Shown piece after piece: positions 61,958 to 64,000 of a stretch of 64,000 nt of DNA. The stretch comes from Microcoleus sp. FACHB-672 (lineage in GTDB: Bacteria; Cyanobacteriota; Cyanobacteriia; Cyanobacteriales; Oscillatoriaceae): assembly GCF_014695725.1 (NCBI RefSeq), contig NZ_JACJOU010000033.1:372001-436000 (forward strand). Direction: 5' to 3'. How positions within the stretch are numbered: position 1 is the stretch's first letter; each line of letters begins with the position of its first letter. The notes beneath the pieces were generated by a model that was not told where the DNA came from, ran no database searches, and saw nothing but the letters and a program-made list of their open reading frames with translations. A program made the translations under genes and the position numbers.

Positions 61958-63919
61958 TTGTTACAGCGCATTGCATTACCTCTGCTTTCAGTTCTGGTAA
62001 TTGGCCCAACCGCAGCCCTCGCTCAACCGGCAGCCCTCGAAGAACCCGCCATCCCTGCGCCTGCCGTAACAAAAGTCTTGCCGGCGGATATCGTCGGTGT
62101 ACTGCTACTCAATACCACCAAAGACAACTGGGGCACCTTAAATCGATTTAATCCCCTGCCCTTCGAGCTTTCTGGGCCAGGTTTTCTACCTCTATTGCCG
62201 GCAGGGACTAACTTTTCCGCAGATGTCCAACCTTGGGTGGGCGAATGGGCCGCCGTCGCACTGATGATCCCCCAACCACCGACAGAGGGAGAATTGCCCA
62301 ATTTTGCCGACAGCACTCTAACGGTTGCGTCGGTGACAGATGTGGAAGGTGTTAATGCCTATGTCGCCAAAGTTAGAGAAACTCAGGCGGAACCCCCGAT
62401 TGAGCGTGAGTACAATGGGGTTACAATTTTAGAGTGGCCGGCACAAGAACCCCCGGTTTTAGAGGAGCCGGTAGAAGCACCTCTCCCGACAGAATCACCG
62501 GAAACACTTCCGGAAGAAGAGTTGCCGGCACCAACCCCATCGCCGGAGGGAGAACAGTCGCCACCGGCAACGAATCCACCCCAATCCTTATCGTTCTTCA
62601 GTCGATTTTTACCCAGCAGTACTTTACCCCTGCCTTTAGCGCGATTTCTGCCGGCGCAAAGCCAGCAAATCGCAGTCGGAAGTGAGCCGAGTGAACCGGA
62701 GGAAGTCCCAGAACCCGTACCCCTTGGGAGAGCCGGTTTAGCAATAGCCGTCTTACCCGGATATTTCGCAACATCCACCACCGGCAAAGCCATCGAACAA
62801 TTTATCGATTCTCAAGCCGGTATCAAACCCCTCGCCGAAGCCGCAAAGTTTCAGCGCACCCTCAAGCACCCGCAGTTTTCAACCTCATTAATGGTGGGAT
62901 ATAGCAATATTGCTTCCGCCGCCCAGATTGTCCCCACCGTCAGCCTTCCCACACCCCCAGAGGGAAGCCTCCCTTTGCCTCTACCTTCAGGCGAATTCTA
63001 CACAGCTTTGCTAAAAAACCTAGCAGAAACTTACGACACTTTAGAAGGCTTTGTTTGGGTGCAACCCGAAGGAATTCGCGCTCAATCTGCTGCTTATTAC
63101 ACCACTCCCAACCCAGAAAACGCCACAGAACTCACACCCAATGGCGATGGAATTCTGGCAAAATTACCCGCCTCCACTTATATGTCAAGCAGCAGCCGCA
63201 ATTTCCAAAAGCAGTGGAGCAGAATGGTAAAGCTATATGGTGAAGAAGGACAATCATTTCTAGATATATTCAGAGACGGCATCCGCAGCGTGACTGGGCT
63301 GGATCTCGAAGAAGATATTATCTCTTGGATGGATGGCGAATTCTCCTTATTTTTCTTCCCTAGCGCTCAAGGATTATTTCCCCAAGCCGCTCCAGCGTTC
63401 AAGCTCGGAATGGGATTGATGATCCAAACCAGTGATCGCCCCGCCGCCGAGAGAATGTTAAACCAGCTGGAAGAATCTGTAACAACATCATCGGGTAGCA
63501 CCGTCAGCATTACCCGTCGGGAGGGATCGTCCCCCCTTACCAGTTGGGAAGCTCCCATGCCAGGAAAAGCGCCTCAAAGCTTTTTTGCTTACCGCTGGGC
63601 AGATGACAACACCCTCATCCTCACCAGCGGCAGCGGCCCGATGAGCTTGCTAACCCCCGAACCGAGTCAGCCTCTCGCCAACTCCTACATCTTCCAAACT
63701 GCTACAGAATCTTTCCCACGCCCGAATGAAGGCTACTTTTATCTCAACTGGGGCGCTACACTTTCATTTATTTACACGTTCTTTCCGCTCGACGACAGCG
63801 AGTCATCCCGTTTTATCAAACAAGGTTTAGGAATGATCCGCAGCTTCAGTGGTAGCAATTCCGCCACTCCAGAAAAAGAACAGTCAGATATTTTATTCGT
63901 CATAGCGCCGGCGCAGTAA
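61958..63919 (+). CDS. DUF3352 exported protein
   Basis: About 653 residues from TTG 61958, chosen because GGGAG lies ten bases upstream and a signal peptide begins at once (LLQRIALPLLSVLVIGPTAALAQPA). TTG 61931 would add nine residues. The mature protein has the DUF3352 pattern common in cyanobacteria (LPADIVGVLLLNTTKDNWGTLNRF; STYMSSSSRNFQKQWSRM; DLEEDIISWMDGEFSLFFFP; AFKLGMGLMIQTSDRPAAERML) with a long Pro/Glu/Ser-rich insert near residues 165-250. Function unknown; periplasmic location is expected. Confidence 0.82.
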   Translation: MLQRIALPLLSVLVIGPTAALAQPAALEEPAIPAPAVTKVLPADIVGVLLLNTTKDNWGTLNRFNPLPFELSGPGFLPLLPAGTNFSADVQPWVGEWAAVALMIPQPPTEGELPNFADSTLTVASVTDVEGVNAYVAKVRETQAEPPIEREYNGVTILEWPAQEPPVLEEPVEAPLPTESPETLPEEELPAPTPSPEGEQSPPATNPPQSLSFFSRFLPSSTLPLPLARFLPAQSQQIAVGSEPSEPEEVPEPVPLGRAGLAIAVLPGYFATSTTGKAIEQFIDSQAGIKPLAEAAKFQRTLKHPQFSTSLMVGYSNIASAAQIVPTVSLPTPPEGSLPLPLPSGEFYTALLKNLAETYDTLEGFVWVQPEGIRAQSAAYYTTPNPENATELTPNGDGILAKLPASTYMSSSSRNFQKQWSRMVKLYGEEGQSFLDIFRDGIRSVTGLDLEEDIISWMDGEFSLFFFPSAQGLFPQAAPAFKLGMGLMIQTSDRPAAERMLNQLEESVTTSSGSTVSITRREGSSPLTSWEAPMPGKAPQSFFAYRWADDNTLILTSGSGPMSLLTPEPSQPLANSYIFQTATESFPRPNEGYFYLNWGATLSFIYTFFPLDDSESSRFIKQGLGMIRSFSGSNSATPEKEQSDILFVIAPAQ

Positions 63920-64000
63920 GTGCTTAGTGCTCAGTGGGAGAGGGAAATAGTGCTGAATCTGCGTTTATCTGCGGTTAATAAATCAATATAAATCTATTCA
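63920..64000. repeat. Short tandem repeats at the window end
   Basis: TGCTTAGTGCTCAGTGGGAGAGGG (63921-63944) carries CTCAGTGGGAGAG, the reverse complement of the CTCTCCCACT(C/G)AG unit found at 7433-7448 and 10401-10416. No gene is seen to the window end. Confidence 0.6.

Overview
The window is chromosomal DNA from a cyanobacterium, most likely a filamentous oscillatorialean-type genome, although the genus cannot be fixed from sequence alone. The evidence is direct: psbK, psb30 (ycf12), psb34 and ndhM are present, together with cyanobacterial families such as DUF3285, DUF2808 and UPF0016/GDT1. The tRNA has no encoded CCA, and large multi-domain signalling proteins are common. The hexamer GCCGGC is strikingly frequent and seems to play the part that HIP1 (GCGATCGC) plays in many other cyanobacteria.

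Layout. 0.3-10.3 kb is housekeeping: leuD, a WbpM/CapD-type sugar-nucleotide dehydratase, ndhM, a membrane-anchored PP2C phosphatase, an IS630-type HTH protein, cobS, tgt and psbK. 10.4-20.7 kb carries a GST, a double-GAF histidine kinase, an ABC1/UbiB kinase, a histidine phosphatase, a large uncharacterised protein and an SLH-domain lipoprotein. 21.1-28.4 kb is the most distinctive region: a stressosome-type module (RsbR, RsbS, RsbT and an RsbX-like phosphatase) followed on the same strand by two large hybrid histidine kinases. The RsbT-type ATPase fold occurs three times in a row, once alone, once fused to a SpoIIE phosphatase and once fused to a hybrid kinase. No sigma factor gene is present, so the output is probably a phosphorelay.

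28.4-41 kb holds an alpha/beta hydrolase, psb34 (with a perfect HLR1 match over its predicted -10 and a Fur-box-like site upstream), an RluA-type pseudouridine synthase, an RRM RNA-binding protein, DUF29, ilvA, and a 1792-residue Ser/Thr kinase-AAA-GAF-class III cyclase protein. 41-53 kb has small secreted or unknown proteins, a tRNA with CAT anticodon, a CNNM/CBS transporter, a divergent CHASE3 histidine kinase/OmpR regulator pair, a pentapeptide-repeat protein, queC, two adjacent half-size GDT1 cation transporters, a YkgJ-type protein and psb30. 53-64 kb has a universal stress protein, a colinear DUF3285-ybeY-dgkA-trpG/pabA cluster, a Tat-type MBL hydrolase, two tandem acyltransferase-3 genes, an M24 peptidase and two exported proteins.

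Tgt and QueC together indicate that queuosine tRNA modification is made in this organism. Several start codons were moved from the longest reading frame on the basis of Shine-Dalgarno spacing and family N-termini (ndhM, cobS, gst, ykgJ, trpG, the 42.2 kb secreted protein and others). No CRISPR array, rRNA, prophage or complete insertion sequence was seen.
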